From Microvirga arabica (GTDB taxonomy: Bacteria > Pseudomonadota > Alphaproteobacteria > Rhizobiales > Beijerinckiaceae): a stretch of DNA of 64,000 nt. The notes under the pieces are model-generated. The model saw only the letters and a list, made by a program, of their open reading frames with translations, did no database searches and was not told the origin of the DNA. Below are positions 18,329 through 27,922 of this stretch, one piece after another. The stretch lies in the NCBI RefSeq assembly GCF_016811235.1, contig NZ_JAFBID010000004.1, positions 98,845-162,844 on the forward strand. Reading direction: 5' to 3'. The position numbers were made by a program, and so were the translations under genes. Each line of letters begins with the position of its first letter. Position 1 is the stretch's first letter.

Positions 18329-19378
18329 ATGAGGTTGATCATAATGGCTGTGTTGGCGTCAGCCGCGATCGTGCCTACCGCTGCGATGGCCCAACGCGGA
18401 GGTGGCCCAAGCCAACCCGTCCAAGCGAACCAGGCCAGCCAGACGGGAGGGGTTGCGGTTTCGGACCTTGAAGGCCGCGAGGTGTACAGGGCTCAAGGGC
18501 AAGCGATTGGTCAGGTCGACGGCGTAGTTCTGGGGCAGAACGGGCAATCCTTCGCCGTGGTTAGCTTCGATGAACTCCTTGACCTGGGTGGCGAGGCGCG
18601 TCTTGTGCCACTGGCACGGATGACTCTGCAAGGAGGCCGTGCGGTCATTCCAGACATGAGCGATAAGGAATTAAGGTCTCTGCAGACGTACCGCGCCAAC
18701 ATCGCCAGCTTCCGCGTAGCCAATCCAGGCCAGCAGGTCACATTAAGTGCGGAGACGCAGCCGAAGCAACAGCAGGTGATGCACGAGCAGTCAAGCCAGG
18801 CTGGATCTCAGATTGTCGTCAAACAGGCGGCACCGACAGTGCGTGTGGATCCAGCGGACCCGCGCGTGGTCGTGCGCCAGCCACAGCCGCAAGTGACGGT
18901 GAACCAAGCTCAACCGGAGATCATCGTGCGCCAGCCGCAACCGATGGTGACGGTGAACATTCCTCAACCGGAGATCGTCTTGCGCATGCCCCAGCCTGAC
19001 GTGAACGTCGCGATGCAACGGCCACATGTGCGGGTTCTGATGGAGCGGCCCGACGTAGCGGTCGTCCCGCAGAGCCGGCCGCAAGTGCAAGTCGATGCGG
19101 TCCAGCCCCAAGTCTTGGTGCAGCGGCAGGCCGCTGAGCCACAGGTGCAGGTCCGACAGGCGCAGGGGCAGCCAACGCTGCGCTATGAACGGGCCGAGCC
19201 ACGAGTGATCATCAATCGGGCGCCGGGGCAGCCGAGCGTTCGTATTGAACGCCCGGATCAGTACCAACCGGCCAGCGCTCAAGGTCAGGCCAACCGCGAG
19301 CAAGGGCAGGTAGCGCAACAGCAGGCGCAGCAGCACGGTCAGCAACCCAAACCTCAGCTGAACAACCAGTCCCAGTGA
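18329..19378 (+). CDS. Exported PRC-barrel protein with nine-residue Pro/Gln/Val repeats
   Basis: A 349-residue protein. The signal peptide is MRLIIMAVLASAAIVPTAAM, cleaved after AMA-Q. The PRC barrel covers residues 40-115 (VSDLEGREVYRAQGQAIGQV, SFDELLDLGGEARLVPLARM, VIPDMSDKELRSLQTYRANI). From about residue 165 to 300 comes a tandem array of a nine-residue unit, x-P-Q-P-x-[VI]-x-V-x (QAQPEIIVR, QPQPMVTVN, IPQPEIVLR, MPQPDVNVA, MERPDVAVV). A Gln-rich tail follows. The repeat should form an extended, possibly beta-helical or polyproline-like rod. The ATG at 18329 has GGAG six bases upstream; an ATG at 18323 is too close. The paralogue is 33286-35004. Confidence 0.88.
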   Translation: MRLIIMAVLASAAIVPTAAMAQRGGGPSQPVQANQASQTGGVAVSDLEGREVYRAQGQAIGQVDGVVLGQNGQSFAVVSFDELLDLGGEARLVPLARMTLQGGRAVIPDMSDKELRSLQTYRANIASFRVANPGQQVTLSAETQPKQQQVMHEQSSQAGSQIVVKQAAPTVRVDPADPRVVVRQPQPQVTVNQAQPEIIVRQPQPMVTVNIPQPEIVLRMPQPDVNVAMQRPHVRVLMERPDVAVVPQSRPQVQVDAVQPQVLVQRQAAEPQVQVRQAQGQPTLRYERAEPRVIINRAPGQPSVRIERPDQYQPASAQGQANREQGQVAQQQAQQHGQQPKPQLNNQSQ

Positions 19379-19510
19379 GCTGACCTCGAGGGCTGGTGTT
19401 CAGGTGAGCACGAGGCGGGTGATCGCTCTTGATAACCGTAACGTATGGGGCACTGATTGATGCCCCTCATGCCCGATCGATGGAAATATGCGGCATAAGG
19501 AGCTCACCCG

Positions 19511-20617
19511 GTGCATAGGTCAGACCCATCCGGCGGAGTGTCGCGCTCAATTCTGGGTCCATGTCAGGGAATGGACGCCGATGGCCTCCGGCAAGAAGGA
19601 CCTTATGTACGGCGCCTACTCATCACTGTGGCGGTAATTAGCCTTGCCTACTTCGTCTGGCTCGTCTCTGGCGTGCTGCTGCTTGCGTTCGCCGCAGTTC
19701 TACTGGCGGTACTTCTAAGTGGCTTCGCTAGGTTAATCGCAGAGTACACGCCAATTCCAGAGACTTGGGCTCTCACCGCAGCGACCATCGTCGTCGCGCT
19801 TTTCTTTGCCACTTTCCTTACGCTGTTTGGAACGCGGATCGGAGGTCAGATCTCGCAGCTGTCCGAAACTCTGCCAAGTGCCATCGACGCTGTCGGCAAT
19901 AGGATCGGCATCAGCAATGCGAGTGAAAAGCTTCAGGAGGCTGTCGCCGCAGGCTCCCGCCCTGGGATGCTATCCCGGGCTGTCGGCCTTGGGTACACGA
20001 TACTCGGAGTGTTAGCCGATCTTGCCCTTGTGGTGGTTGCGGCCATCTATCTGGCGGCGGACCCGAGACTATACCGGCGGGGCGCCGTCAAGCTTTTACC
20101 GCCGAGCCAGCACCAGCGCATCTTCGAGGCCATGGACGTCACGGGCAATGCCCTGCGCCTGTGGTTTGGTGGCCAGCTTGTCACCATGACGCTAGTCGGA
20201 ATGCTATCGGCACTCGCCTACTGGTGGATTGGGTTACCTTCACCGCTAGCGCTCGGTCTCATTGCCGGCGTGACCAACTTTGTCCCCTTTCTGGGACCCA
20301 TCCTAGGCGCCGTTCCGGCATTGATCTTCGCCATGACAATGGACCTTGCAACGGCACTCTGGACCGTCGCAGCCGCTCTAGCCATCCAGCAGCTGGAGGG
20401 GAACGTCATCACGCCTTTCATCCAACAGCGGGCAGTATCAATGCCACCGGCCTTGGTGCTTTTTGCGATCCTGGTGTTTGGAGTAGCTTTCGGCTGGCTT
20501 GGCGTCTTCCTTGCTGTTCCCCTTGCCGTCGCCATCACCGTGTTGGTGAAGAAGCTGTGGATCCGACAAACCCTGGGCGAGCACACCACTGTACCCGGGG
20601 AGAACGCCGCTGACTGA
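19511..20617 (+). CDS. AI-2E (PerM/TqsA) family membrane transporter
   Basis: A 368-residue protein with about seven transmembrane helices. The N-terminal pair is RRLLITVAVISLAYFVWLVS and VLLLAFAAVLLAVLLSGFAR, a central amphipathic region contains ISQLSETLPSAIDAVGNRIG, and the family core GLIAGVTNFVPFLGPILGAV is followed by QQLEGNVITPFIQQRAVSMP. Family members export autoinducer-2 or act as sodium/proton antiporters or osmotic valves; the substrate here is unknown. The GTG at 19511 has AAGGAG ten bases upstream; an in-frame ATG at 19571 is an alternative. Confidence 0.9.
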   Translation: MHRSDPSGGVSRSILGPCQGMDADGLRQEGPYVRRLLITVAVISLAYFVWLVSGVLLLAFAAVLLAVLLSGFARLIAEYTPIPETWALTAATIVVALFFATFLTLFGTRIGGQISQLSETLPSAIDAVGNRIGISNASEKLQEAVAAGSRPGMLSRAVGLGYTILGVLADLALVVVAAIYLAADPRLYRRGAVKLLPPSQHQRIFEAMDVTGNALRLWFGGQLVTMTLVGMLSALAYWWIGLPSPLALGLIAGVTNFVPFLGPILGAVPALIFAMTMDLATALWTVAAALAIQQLEGNVITPFIQQRAVSMPPALVLFAILVFGVAFGWLGVFLAVPLAVAITVLVKKLWIRQTLGEHTTVPGENAAD

Positions 20618-20788
20618 TGTCTGCGTCAAAGTGATCAGGGATTGTAGTGGCATACTACACACGTTCCCGCCGAACTACAGGCTCCTAGTGCCTTATCGCC
20701 GCCCTGCGTTGGAGGGTGCCTTGGTCGGGCCCTTGTACTATCGCCGCTCAGCTTATGCTGACATAGATGCCTGGGCTCGCCTCACGCA

Positions 20789-22120
20789 TTAGAGACAATG
20801 CAGGGGAGGCCGCTTGCGAGCAGCAGAGATAGCGGCGCTGGCCTGCTCAACGCGGGTCAGCACCGCTTCGCGGTCACTTGGAGTAAGGTGGGCCTCTTTG
20901 GCCGTTTCAGCGACTTTAGCGAGTTGTACTACCACTCCCTCGCGCATTGCATCGGATCGAAGAACTGGAGCCAACTGGCCAAGAACGTCAGCCATCCGGA
21001 TCAGCACCGTCGGTAACTGACTGCTCGCCTGCCGGATCGCATCGAACGCTGCATTGGTGAGGCCGGTCAAATCCGAGCGCTGGGCAATCACTCGGACTAC
21101 ACCATCCTTATCGCGCCAGACCACCGGTTGGAGCGAGCGCTGAAAAATTTCCTCCAAGGCCGCACCAAGTCGATCGAGCACAGCAATCGCAGTGAACGGA
21201 TCGTTGATCCCAGGAGAGACAGCCCGCAAAGCGATCTCCACCAGCTGGCGCAACCCATACTCTAGGTCCTGTGCCGGGGTGCGGTCAGTATCCACAATGA
21301 ACGCGCTTCTAATGGATTCGATAATGTCTTTATCGAGGTCATGATGGGAGTTGGCGATCACATGCTCACCAGCTTGCAAAACAAAATGCCCAGCACGCAC
21401 AGTCACCTGGAGAAGCGCGTTCGCCCGACACGCGATCGACACAAGCTGCTCATAGTCGACCACTTGAATGTATCCGCTGCGACCCAGCGCTACTGCACTG
21501 GACCTATTCATGACCACGTCCGGCACGGCACGCTCAGGTCCATCCGCCTCGTTTGGCAATATACTTCTGATGTTGTTGTGCAGGTTGGTGGCTACTCGCG
21601 CGACGACACTGTCAGCGATGATCGCACGTGCAATTTTATGAACGTAGAACAGAAGCGCCAGTACGCAGACGGCAGTGAGTATGCTTCCTGCCGTTACTGC
21701 AATGTGCGGGACGCCTTGGGTGCCAAGCCCCTCATCCAGGGTGCGCAGCACAACGAGAACATACAAAATCGTACCAAGAAAGAGACCGAGCACAGACTGG
21801 ATCTGGCGATCGGCCATAAAGGTAGCGATCAAGCGTGGACCGAGCTGGTTAGCTGCTAGGGTAAGGATCACAAAGGTAACGGAAACGACAAGCGAAGTCA
21901 TCGTCATGAGGCCGGACAGCAGACTGGATAGAAGATCTCGGGCGCTGCTTGCGTCACCACTGAAAAGCCACCAGAGCCGGTCCTTGTTCCATCCATCCAA
22001 GAGTATGGCTCCTGACGTAAGAAGCCACCAAGCCAGCACCAAAGCGGAGACGCTCATCAGCAGAGGGATAAGCCAGAGCTGCCCCTGCAGTAGAACAATC
22101 GCGTTCCGAATACGATCCAT
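20789..22120 (-). CDS. DUF2254 membrane protein
   Basis: A 443-residue inner-membrane protein. Four helices lie in the first 170 residues (WLIPLLMSVSALVLAWWLLT, MTMTSLVVSVTFVILTLAAN, ILYVLVVLRTL, ILTAVCVLALLFYVHKIARA). The DUF2254 motif LAANQLGPRLIATFMADRQI follows the second helix, and a soluble C-terminal part carries the conserved ISPGINDPFTAIAVLDRLGA. Its function is unknown; family members occur beside stress and envelope genes. It stands convergent with the AI-2E gene, 171 bases apart. Confidence 0.9.
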   Translation of the reverse strand: MDRIRNAIVLLQGQLWLIPLLMSVSALVLAWWLLTSGAILLDGWNKDRLWWLFSGDASSARDLLSSLLSGLMTMTSLVVSVTFVILTLAANQLGPRLIATFMADRQIQSVLGLFLGTILYVLVVLRTLDEGLGTQGVPHIAVTAGSILTAVCVLALLFYVHKIARAIIADSVVARVATNLHNNIRSILPNEADGPERAVPDVVMNRSSAVALGRSGYIQVVDYEQLVSIACRANALLQVTVRAGHFVLQAGEHVIANSHHDLDKDIIESIRSAFIVDTDRTPAQDLEYGLRQLVEIALRAVSPGINDPFTAIAVLDRLGAALEEIFQRSLQPVVWRDKDGVVRVIAQRSDLTGLTNAAFDAIRQASSQLPTVLIRMADVLGQLAPVLRSDAMREGVVVQLAKVAETAKEAHLTPSDREAVLTRVEQASAAISAARKRPPLHCL

Positions 22121-23071
22121 AGAGTGTCAGCCGCCTTCATGAAGGAGGGGACATCCAGATCCTGGAGACGGACTTTCCAGTGTATCTCTGGAGAGCACGA
22201 CGTATCGCGGGTTCTGGTAGGAACGTGGTAGCCCACTGTCTTCTACGCCCCGAGTTGCTCAACTGTGGCTCATATTTACTTTCAATGATCAGATTACAAC
22301 CGCGAGTGACATTTGAGGAAAGCAACTGGTTCAGGAGGTGAAGGTCCGCGATTGTGGCATCTGCGTGAGGGCAGATGTATGAATTTGCGCCGCACACAGA
22401 CGAAGTTCACGACGGCAACTGCGCCTGTGACAGGTACGAGGCGGGGAATGCTGTCGGCGACACAAGCAACAGTACGACAATCGCAGCTATCGCAGCACCA
22501 AGCATTATCCAAACACGTCCACCCATTTCAGGTCTCTTAGCAGTTCCAGAGTGCTTCACGGACGGCAGTTGAGCCCCTACTCGAGCTGACGAGTCATCCG
22601 GCAAGCAACGTATGCAGAACGCCGCGTCAGAAGCGACCGTTCCAGCTGCAAGGGTCAGACGGTACGTAACCGTACCGGGAGTGACAGCAACCTAGCGTTC
22701 AACGACGCACCAATCCTGAGACTAGACCTTCCAGTCAACCGGACGCCGAAGCGACGAGCTTTGTGCCTGAATGCACCCACCCGTATGTTCGTCGATGAGG
22801 CAGAATGTCAGTCCATTAAGGATCACGGACATAGCTCAAGATGTCTCTTCGCACATCCAGCTCCAGCCGAGCTTCCCGCTTTGTGAAGAGACCCGCTCAA
22901 TAGCCGCGTTTGGATTGGTCAAGCCATTACTCAGGGGAGGCTGGATACCTCAGGCTTAGAAACAGTTCGTCTCCGTACAATCGGCAGAACATAGCTATTT
23001 CAGTTCGGTTTTCCTTGCGGAGGTAGCTCCGCGTCGTGGAGCTCATATTAACCTGTTAACTGGAGGTCAGT
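22121..23071. other. Gene-poor region
   Basis: Apart from the doubtful small membrane frame at 22407-22604, no gene was seen. A weaker AGAAC-N17-GTT element at 22986-23010 lies 61 bases before the gene at 23072. Confidence 0.45.
22407..22604 (-). CDS. Possible small single-helix membrane protein
   Basis: A frame of 65 codons from a TTG. A hydrophilic start is followed by GGRVWIMLGAAIAAIVVLLL, one clear transmembrane helix, and a 16-residue tail. The design matches other tiny single-helix proteins of the window (23393-23719, 29333-29497). The start codon is uncertain and no ribosome-binding site is obvious. Confidence 0.35.
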   Translation of the reverse strand: MPDDSSARVGAQLPSVKHSGTAKRPEMGGRVWIMLGAAIAAIVVLLLVSPTAFPASYLSQAQLPS

Positions 23072-23344
23072 ATGGCCCGTCACCTGGCTGCAGCGCCCAT
23101 AATTTTGGTCGTTCTCGTGCCACTCACTCTATCCCCAAGCCGGGCCGAAGTGATCTCCGAGGATAAGGGGCTCTACAAAAAGGAAAAGTGGAATATCAGC
23201 AAACGCTATGACGATCTCGACAATCCTCACGACGCGCCGGGAATAATCACGAAGGGACACGATCCTGCCAATCCTTCTGGCCCCGCTGTCGACTTCAAGG
23301 AGCCGCTTGGGAGCAGCAACCCTGATCCTGAAGCAGACAACTAG
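23072..23344 (+). CDS. Exported acidic 90-residue protein
   Basis: The signal peptide is MARHLAAAPIILVVLVPLTL, cleaved near SRA. The mature peptide of about 65 residues is very hydrophilic (VISEDKGLYKKEKWNISKRY, then DDLDNPHDAPGIITKGHDPA) with no cysteines, so it is probably disordered. It has an excellent ribosome-binding site (GGAGGTCAGT before the ATG). No family was recognised. The next gene begins 49 bases downstream and is probably in the same transcript. Confidence 0.75.
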   Translation: MARHLAAAPIILVVLVPLTLSPSRAEVISEDKGLYKKEKWNISKRYDDLDNPHDAPGIITKGHDPANPSGPAVDFKEPLGSSNPDPEADN

Positions 23345-23392
23345 CTCGACATGAACACGGCGGATGCAGCAGCTTGAACGTAGGAGGAGGCG

Positions 23393-23719
23393 ATGGCGTG
23401 GAAGCAATGGATGTCACGGCCGTCGGGACAAAAACAAGGAGCGGGCGGGACTGGCCAAGGGGCAGGGACGGGCCGCTTAGGCACTCCTGTTCTGTTGATA
23501 GTTGGGGCTGGCCTTACACTGGTGGGTCTCTTACTGGCAGGCGTGACGATATGGGCCTCACAGCGCACGTTGCCGGCTATTTCTGATCAGTCTACATCGC
23601 GTCCGCAGAATGTGGCAGCGGATCTTGGCTCCGGCAGTGAGCCTAGCATGTCCGACATTCCACCAGCCAATCCCGCCTACCCTGCGCCAGTGGAGGGGCG
23701 CCCCCTGAGGAAGCGTTAG
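23393..23719 (+). CDS. Small single-helix membrane protein
   Basis: A 108-residue protein. A Gly/Gln-rich cytoplasmic start is followed by one helix (GTPVLLIVGAGLTLVGLLLA) and a Pro/Ser-rich periplasmic tail. AGGAGGAGGCG precedes the ATG. The family was not recognised; similar one-helix proteins recur across the window. A hairpin at 23774-23810 may end the two-gene transcript. Confidence 0.7.
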   Translation: MAWKQWMSRPSGQKQGAGGTGQGAGTGRLGTPVLLIVGAGLTLVGLLLAGVTIWASQRTLPAISDQSTSRPQNVAADLGSGSEPSMSDIPPANPAYPAPVEGRPLRKR

Positions 23720-24232
23720 GCCTCTACTATCCGCCCTGACCCGTGCGATGGTCGCGCTGCCGGCTATCCCATGCTCCCCATGCCGGCTATCCGATTTTCC
23801 GGATGGGGAGGGCTCTCCGGAGCGTTCCCTTCAGCCCCTTCCGGGTTGAGCGCCGCGCAGTCATGCCGCGGGCGCCGGGGCTGCCGAGGAGGTGCATACA
23901 TCCACGCACGCCTCCTGCCGGTCAGCCTCCCACCTCAAAATGTGTTCTGGGCGAGCACCGCAGCGCCGGTCTCCTCCAACCCCCAATGCCGGATAGCTCC
24001 CATACCGATCGTCCTGCATGCCGCAGCCATCAAGCCATCCCCGTCGCTCGATGCATTCCGCCTGCAGCAACTTCCCAATTGCGTTATGCCCTCACATTAC
24101 ATGTGACGCCATATGCGCTGAACTTGGCACGTGCCTGTACAAACAACTGGTTCCGTTCGCCCACCCACTATGGCTCTCTCGTTGCCCGGTCCGTATCCTC
24201 CAATCGCTTGTTGACCAACATTGAGGTGTGGC
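23720..24232. other. Gene-free stretch with a terminator-like hairpin
   Basis: CTCCCCAT (23774-23781) pairs with ATGGGGAG (23803-23810), and an ATCCG/CGGAT pair lies inside. The 12-base unit TGCCGGCTATCC occurs twice (23759 and 23781). No gene was seen. Confidence 0.5.
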
Positions 24233-24520
24233 ATGTCGATTCTGAGTGATGTCAATCTGCACGAGCTCGATCGGGAACTCCAGGAAACGATCGGCGCACT
24301 CGCCGAAATCGATCGCTGGTACGAGTCCGAACGCAATCTCCTTCTGACACTCCCCGAGCCTGTTAGAGCAGGTTTGTGCGAAGATCTCGAGAGGCGACAG
24401 AGACAGAACCGCGAACCTTACGTTCGCCACCTCGCTGAAGTTTACCACATGATCGTGTCTACCAAGCTGTTCAGAACTCAAGACAATCGTCCGGCATGGC
24501 GGAGCGTTCGATCACATTGA
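24233..24520 (+). CDS. Cytoplasmic helical hypothetical protein
   Basis: A 95-residue protein, strongly helical and charged (SDVNLHELDRELQETIGALA, then RRQRQNREPYVRHLAEVYHM). There is no signal peptide or cysteine motif. The ATG at 24233 has GAGG seven bases upstream. No family was recognised. Confidence 0.65.
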   Translation: MSILSDVNLHELDRELQETIGALAEIDRWYESERNLLLTLPEPVRAGLCEDLERRQRQNREPYVRHLAEVYHMIVSTKLFRTQDNRPAWRSVRSH

Positions 24521-24734
24521 AGGATTAGCGTACGTTGGATACTCATCCGCGTCGCCAGGCTCGCATTTTTTGCCTCCAAGCCGGACCGACCGGCATAGGC
24601 AGTAGGCGGAACTCTGCCCGCCGACGTACGAGGGTGGCGCTTGCATACAGGCCCTTGCGAGCATTGGCTGTTGGTGAGCGGTGTCACGACTATAGATCCT
24701 TGGTCGCTATAACTGCGAATGAATGGAGCCCATC

Positions 24735-25259
24735 ATGAAAGCCGATTATCGTATGTTATTTGGAGCCAGCCTTGTAGTCGCTGCACATCTTGCGACCAGC
24801 GCCCATTCCCAGCCGCAATCTCCACCGAGTAATTCAGGTGACAGGGCACAGCTCAAAGTTGGGCACGTCGACTACGCGAGATCACTAGAGGCTCTTCTAG
24901 AGGCTGCAAAAGAGCTCCGTGAGTCAATTCAGCATATGGCTCAGCAGGAGCCTGGTGCGATGCGCACCGCAGCGATCGACGCTGCGTATGAGGCACTTGT
25001 TCAGACGCAGCGAGCGATGCTAAAACTTCCGCCCGACTGGCGGATCGAAGATGTGAAAGTACGTGACGCCAAGGAGTGGCCCAAGGCCATGGCCCGCCTG
25101 GATGCGGCTGCTCGGTCCCTGCAGAACTCAATCGCGGCCATATCAAAGCAACGGGACGGGAAGGAACGCTCCGAAGCGATCGGGTCGGTCCGCAGGGCTC
25201 TCACGGAAACACAGGAGGCCATGCTCGCAGTGCCGGAGGCTGGGGCAATGAGCCGGTAA
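24735..25259 (+). CDS. Exported helical hypothetical protein
   Basis: A 174-residue protein. The signal peptide covers residues 1-25 (MLFGASLVVAAHLATSAHSQ). The mature part has two similar helical halves: residues 45-95 (LEALLEAAKELRESIQHMAQ, AIDAAYEALVQTQRAMLKLP) and 110-165 (ARLDAAARSLQNSIAAISKQ, SVRRALTETQEAMLAVPEAG). This suggests an internal duplication of a two-helix unit ending in a TQ-x-AML motif. The ATG at 24735 has GGAG six bases upstream. Its function is unknown. Confidence 0.7.
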   Translation: MKADYRMLFGASLVVAAHLATSAHSQPQSPPSNSGDRAQLKVGHVDYARSLEALLEAAKELRESIQHMAQQEPGAMRTAAIDAAYEALVQTQRAMLKLPPDWRIEDVKVRDAKEWPKAMARLDAAARSLQNSIAAISKQRDGKERSEAIGSVRRALTETQEAMLAVPEAGAMSR

Positions 25260-25800
25260 TTGGTCCGAAGGTGACCCAGGGTACGGCCTCGCTCGACGGG
25301 GCCGTGGGGGATCGCGACCGGATATTCATCATCCCTCAAGTCAAGCGCTCCCCCGCGGCGCCTGCGGCTATCAAGGTTAACTCAATGCAGGTACGGCAGT
25401 TCACACAGCGCTCATCGCGCCGTACGTGCCCCGGGCTCCGCGCATCAACTCGGCCGACCGCGAACCCCGCTCCTATGTGGTAAGCTTACTGAGATTAGCT
25501 TGCTTGCGCGCCGCGGCCTAAGGCTCACCTGCCCCGACTTCGGCGGCTTTGTCTCCCGGCTACACACGCCACAGTATATGAACGCTCCCGAGAACCACTC
25601 CAGGTGACGGAGTGCTGCCAGCGCCTGTAGGGGCAGGCAGCATCGACGTCGGGATCTTCCTGACACTATGGCTGTATTCACTGACTACCAAGTTTCACGA
25701 CAGTCGCGGATTGTAGGAAGGTGGTGCTTGTGGCGTGCATGAAACCGTCGCGCGCTGCCTCAGGTGAATATTAGCAGAGGCTCAACGCCGGGAGGTGAGC
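25260..25800. other. Gene-free stretch
   Basis: No supported gene. Frames at 25445-25681 (minus) and in the first 220 bases lack starts with ribosome-binding sites. Confidence 0.45.
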
Positions 25801-26211
25801 ATGATTGAGCCGAATGTGATTCTGGTTGTGGATGACAACCCTATCTTTCGAAACACGCTCGCTGAGTGGCTTCGTGGCCTCAGCTACCAAGTCCTCATAG
25901 CAGGAAACGGAGAAGCTGCCTTTATCGAACTGCGTGATTGGCCGAGGCGCATCGGCTGGCTTTACAGCCGCGCCAACCTCCCTGGACTAATTGACGGCTG
26001 GATCCTTGCCGACGAATACCACGACTCCTTCCCGCGCCGGGCAGCTGTCCTTTCATCGTACGAGGCGAGGACATCCGCTCAGGGGCACATTGTCTTGCCG
26101 CAACCGACACCGTCCATGGTCTTCAATACTCTCCGTCAAGTGATTGAACCGTCAAGGGGGTCTGAGAACGCCGAATGCCTTTGTGCTTTCGCTCATCATG
26201 CGGCAGCATAG
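25801..26211 (+). CDS. Degenerate response-regulator receiver domain
   Basis: A 136-residue stand-alone receiver (CheY-like) fold. The acidic pair is kept in ILVVDDNP (residues 11-12). The phosphoacceptor Asp is replaced: the segment WLYSRANLPGLIDGW has Arg where the family has Asp before x-x-LPG. The conserved Lys-Pro near the end reads LPQPTP, so Lys is Gln. It is therefore predicted not to be phosphorylated and would act as a pseudo-receiver that binds a kinase or regulator. The ATG at 25801 has GGGAGG six bases upstream. No kinase is adjacent. Confidence 0.82.
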   Translation: MIEPNVILVVDDNPIFRNTLAEWLRGLSYQVLIAGNGEAAFIELRDWPRRIGWLYSRANLPGLIDGWILADEYHDSFPRRAAVLSSYEARTSAQGHIVLPQPTPSMVFNTLRQVIEPSRGSENAECLCAFAHHAAA

Positions 26212-26395
26212 AGGCTTCATTCTCCGAACTAGGAGACGAGATGAATGAGACACCGCTGCGCACATCCGCTGGACATGCAGCACGTGCTTGTGTCGGGATT
26301 CCTCCATTCGAACCGCACAAGCCAAGTGCGCGCAGATCCAAGCATCGCGCTGAGATGCCGTCCCCACCGTCCGCGCTAAGGCGAAGAGCTTTGAT

Positions 26396-27142
26396 ATGAG
26401 TACGGCGGCGAAACCGAAGATTTGGCGTCCACACAGGCAACAGTCCCAAAGCCCATCAAAGCGTGCCTTTTGGTTTCAAACTTCTCTGCGTATTCGGCAT
26501 GCTTACCGATCCTTGCGTGCAGCAGGTCCAGCTTTTTGCCTCCTGCTCGCAATAGCTCTTTTGGGCATGCTCGTCGAGTTTCCGTATAGTGCAACCAGAT
26601 CAGCACCTGCCGCTGCACGTCTAGTTAACTCGATGAATATGGCCGATCCAATCCCAGCTTGGTCGAGAATGTGCACGCGCTATCCTGGGGAATGCAGCGT
26701 CGACCTTTCGGAGCCAGCAATCGTACCCCTGACGCCAGCTATTTGGAAGTTACTGGTGTCCGTGAACCGCCGAGTGAACCACACTATTCGGCCCCGTGCA
26801 GACCGGGAGCATTGGGGCGTTGAGGATCATTGGGACTTCCCGTATGACGGCTTCGGAGATTGCGAGGATTATCAACTTCTGAAGCGGAGGCTGCTGGTTA
26901 GGGCTGGCTTACCCGCCCGAGCGCTCCGCATGACCGTCGTGATTGATGAGCATGCCTCGGGCCATGCTGTCATGCTTGTAAGGACGGACCAGGGAGATTA
27001 TGTTCTTGATAACAGAAGGAGCGAGGTTCTTCCGTGGTACAAAACCACGTACATCTATGTCAAACGTGAGGGCGACTATGGTGCCGGCTGGGTATCCACT
27101 CGTGAGATGGTCTCGCCGATCGGTGTAGCAAGCCACTTATAA
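26396..27142 (+). CDS. Bacterial transglutaminase-like cysteine peptidase (BTLCP)
   Basis: A 248-residue protein. One membrane anchor or signal is at residues 45-62 (FCLLLAIALLGMLVEF). The catalytic domain has the BTLCP triad: Cys in GFGDCEDYQLLKR, His in SGHAVMLV, and Asp in YVLDNRR. Family members (the LapG/DUF920 group) cleave or process periplasmic or surface proteins; LapG-type enzymes respond to c-di-GMP. No LapD-like or adhesin gene is next to it, so the target is unknown; the Pro/Gln repeat proteins of this window are exported but have no visible LapG site. The start is provisional because its ribosome-binding site is weak. Confidence 0.85.
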   Translation: MSTAAKPKIWRPHRQQSQSPSKRAFWFQTSLRIRHAYRSLRAAGPAFCLLLAIALLGMLVEFPYSATRSAPAAARLVNSMNMADPIPAWSRMCTRYPGECSVDLSEPAIVPLTPAIWKLLVSVNRRVNHTIRPRADREHWGVEDHWDFPYDGFGDCEDYQLLKRRLLVRAGLPARALRMTVVIDEHASGHAVMLVRTDQGDYVLDNRRSEVLPWYKTTYIYVKREGDYGAGWVSTREMVSPIGVASHL

Positions 27143-27316
27143 ATTCCATAGGCGCGATAGCTATAGGTGTGGGAGATCCGTCCTGCGAGCGCGATTGTGA
27201 TCCCGTTCCTTTGATCTCAACTCGGGCTGGGATCCGAGTTTCCTTCAGCACGACCCGTAAATCTAACCTAATCGGCATTGGCTGCTCGAATTCCATTTCG
27301 GCAGGCCCACCAAACC

Positions 27317-27922
27317 TTAGTAACGTCGTCTAAGGATGACTCGGGACGGCTGCTCGCTTGGCAGCGCATTCTCTCCTTGTATGCTCCCAGTGCGGGAGGG
27401 ATAGGACTCATCAGAAGATTTCCGTTCGTCCCTGGCCTGTAGCACCTCAGTGCGCCTGAAGGACTGCAGCAGCCCCAGTGGAGTTGGATCAATCAGGGAG
27501 TGCCGATTTGCTGTCACGGGCTGAAACCGCTGCAGAGGGCCAAGTGGTGTCGGGGACAAGATGGCGCTTGTTGCGGCGTCTGCGGAGCTGTGGGGGCTCG
27601 GAAGGGGCGGTTGCAGTAAACTGGGCCACTGAGGGCCCTGATCGCGGCGGCTCGTGTCGAACGGATCGCTGTGCCATGGAAGCGTCGGAATTAGGATTCC
27701 GACTCCGGTGGATCGTTCTCCGCTTACCGAATTTTGTCTTTCCTCAGGCCCGCCTTGTTCCAGAGCAACGTTTGGCCCGCTCGCTACCAACGTAACGCAT
27801 ATGAGAGCGAATCCTCTTGAGCGCAAGAGCCATGCGACAGTCGACTGGAACTGTCGCCATAAGGAAAGGTCAAGTCTGTCCGGCGAACTCATCTGGAGCC
27901 TCGGAGCCATCCAAATGATCAT
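27317..27922 (-). CDS. Possible anchored Pro/Ser-rich protein
   Basis: A frame of about 201 codons. A hydrophobic segment near residue 35 (SRGFALICVTLVASGPNVAL) could be a signal peptide. It is followed by a Pro/Ser/Gln-rich region with a twice-repeated phrase, PTPLGPLQRFQ and PTPLGLLQSFR. No ribosome-binding site is strong. ATG codons at 27922 and 27892 are possible. Composition and the internal repeat favour a real gene, but this is uncertain. Confidence 0.4.
   Translation of the reverse strand: MIIWMAPRLQMSSPDRLDLSLWRQFQSTVAWLLRSRGFALICVTLVASGPNVALEQGGPEERQNSVSGERSTGVGILIPTLPWHSDPFDTSRRDQGPQWPSLLQPPLPSPHSSADAATSAILSPTPLGPLQRFQPVTANRHSLIDPTPLGLLQSFRRTEVLQARDERKSSDESYPSRTGSIQGENALPSEQPSRVILRRRY

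Noticed and set aside
24018..24224. Small plus frame before the gene at 24233
   Set aside because: No ribosome-binding site; His/Pro/Ser-rich random composition.
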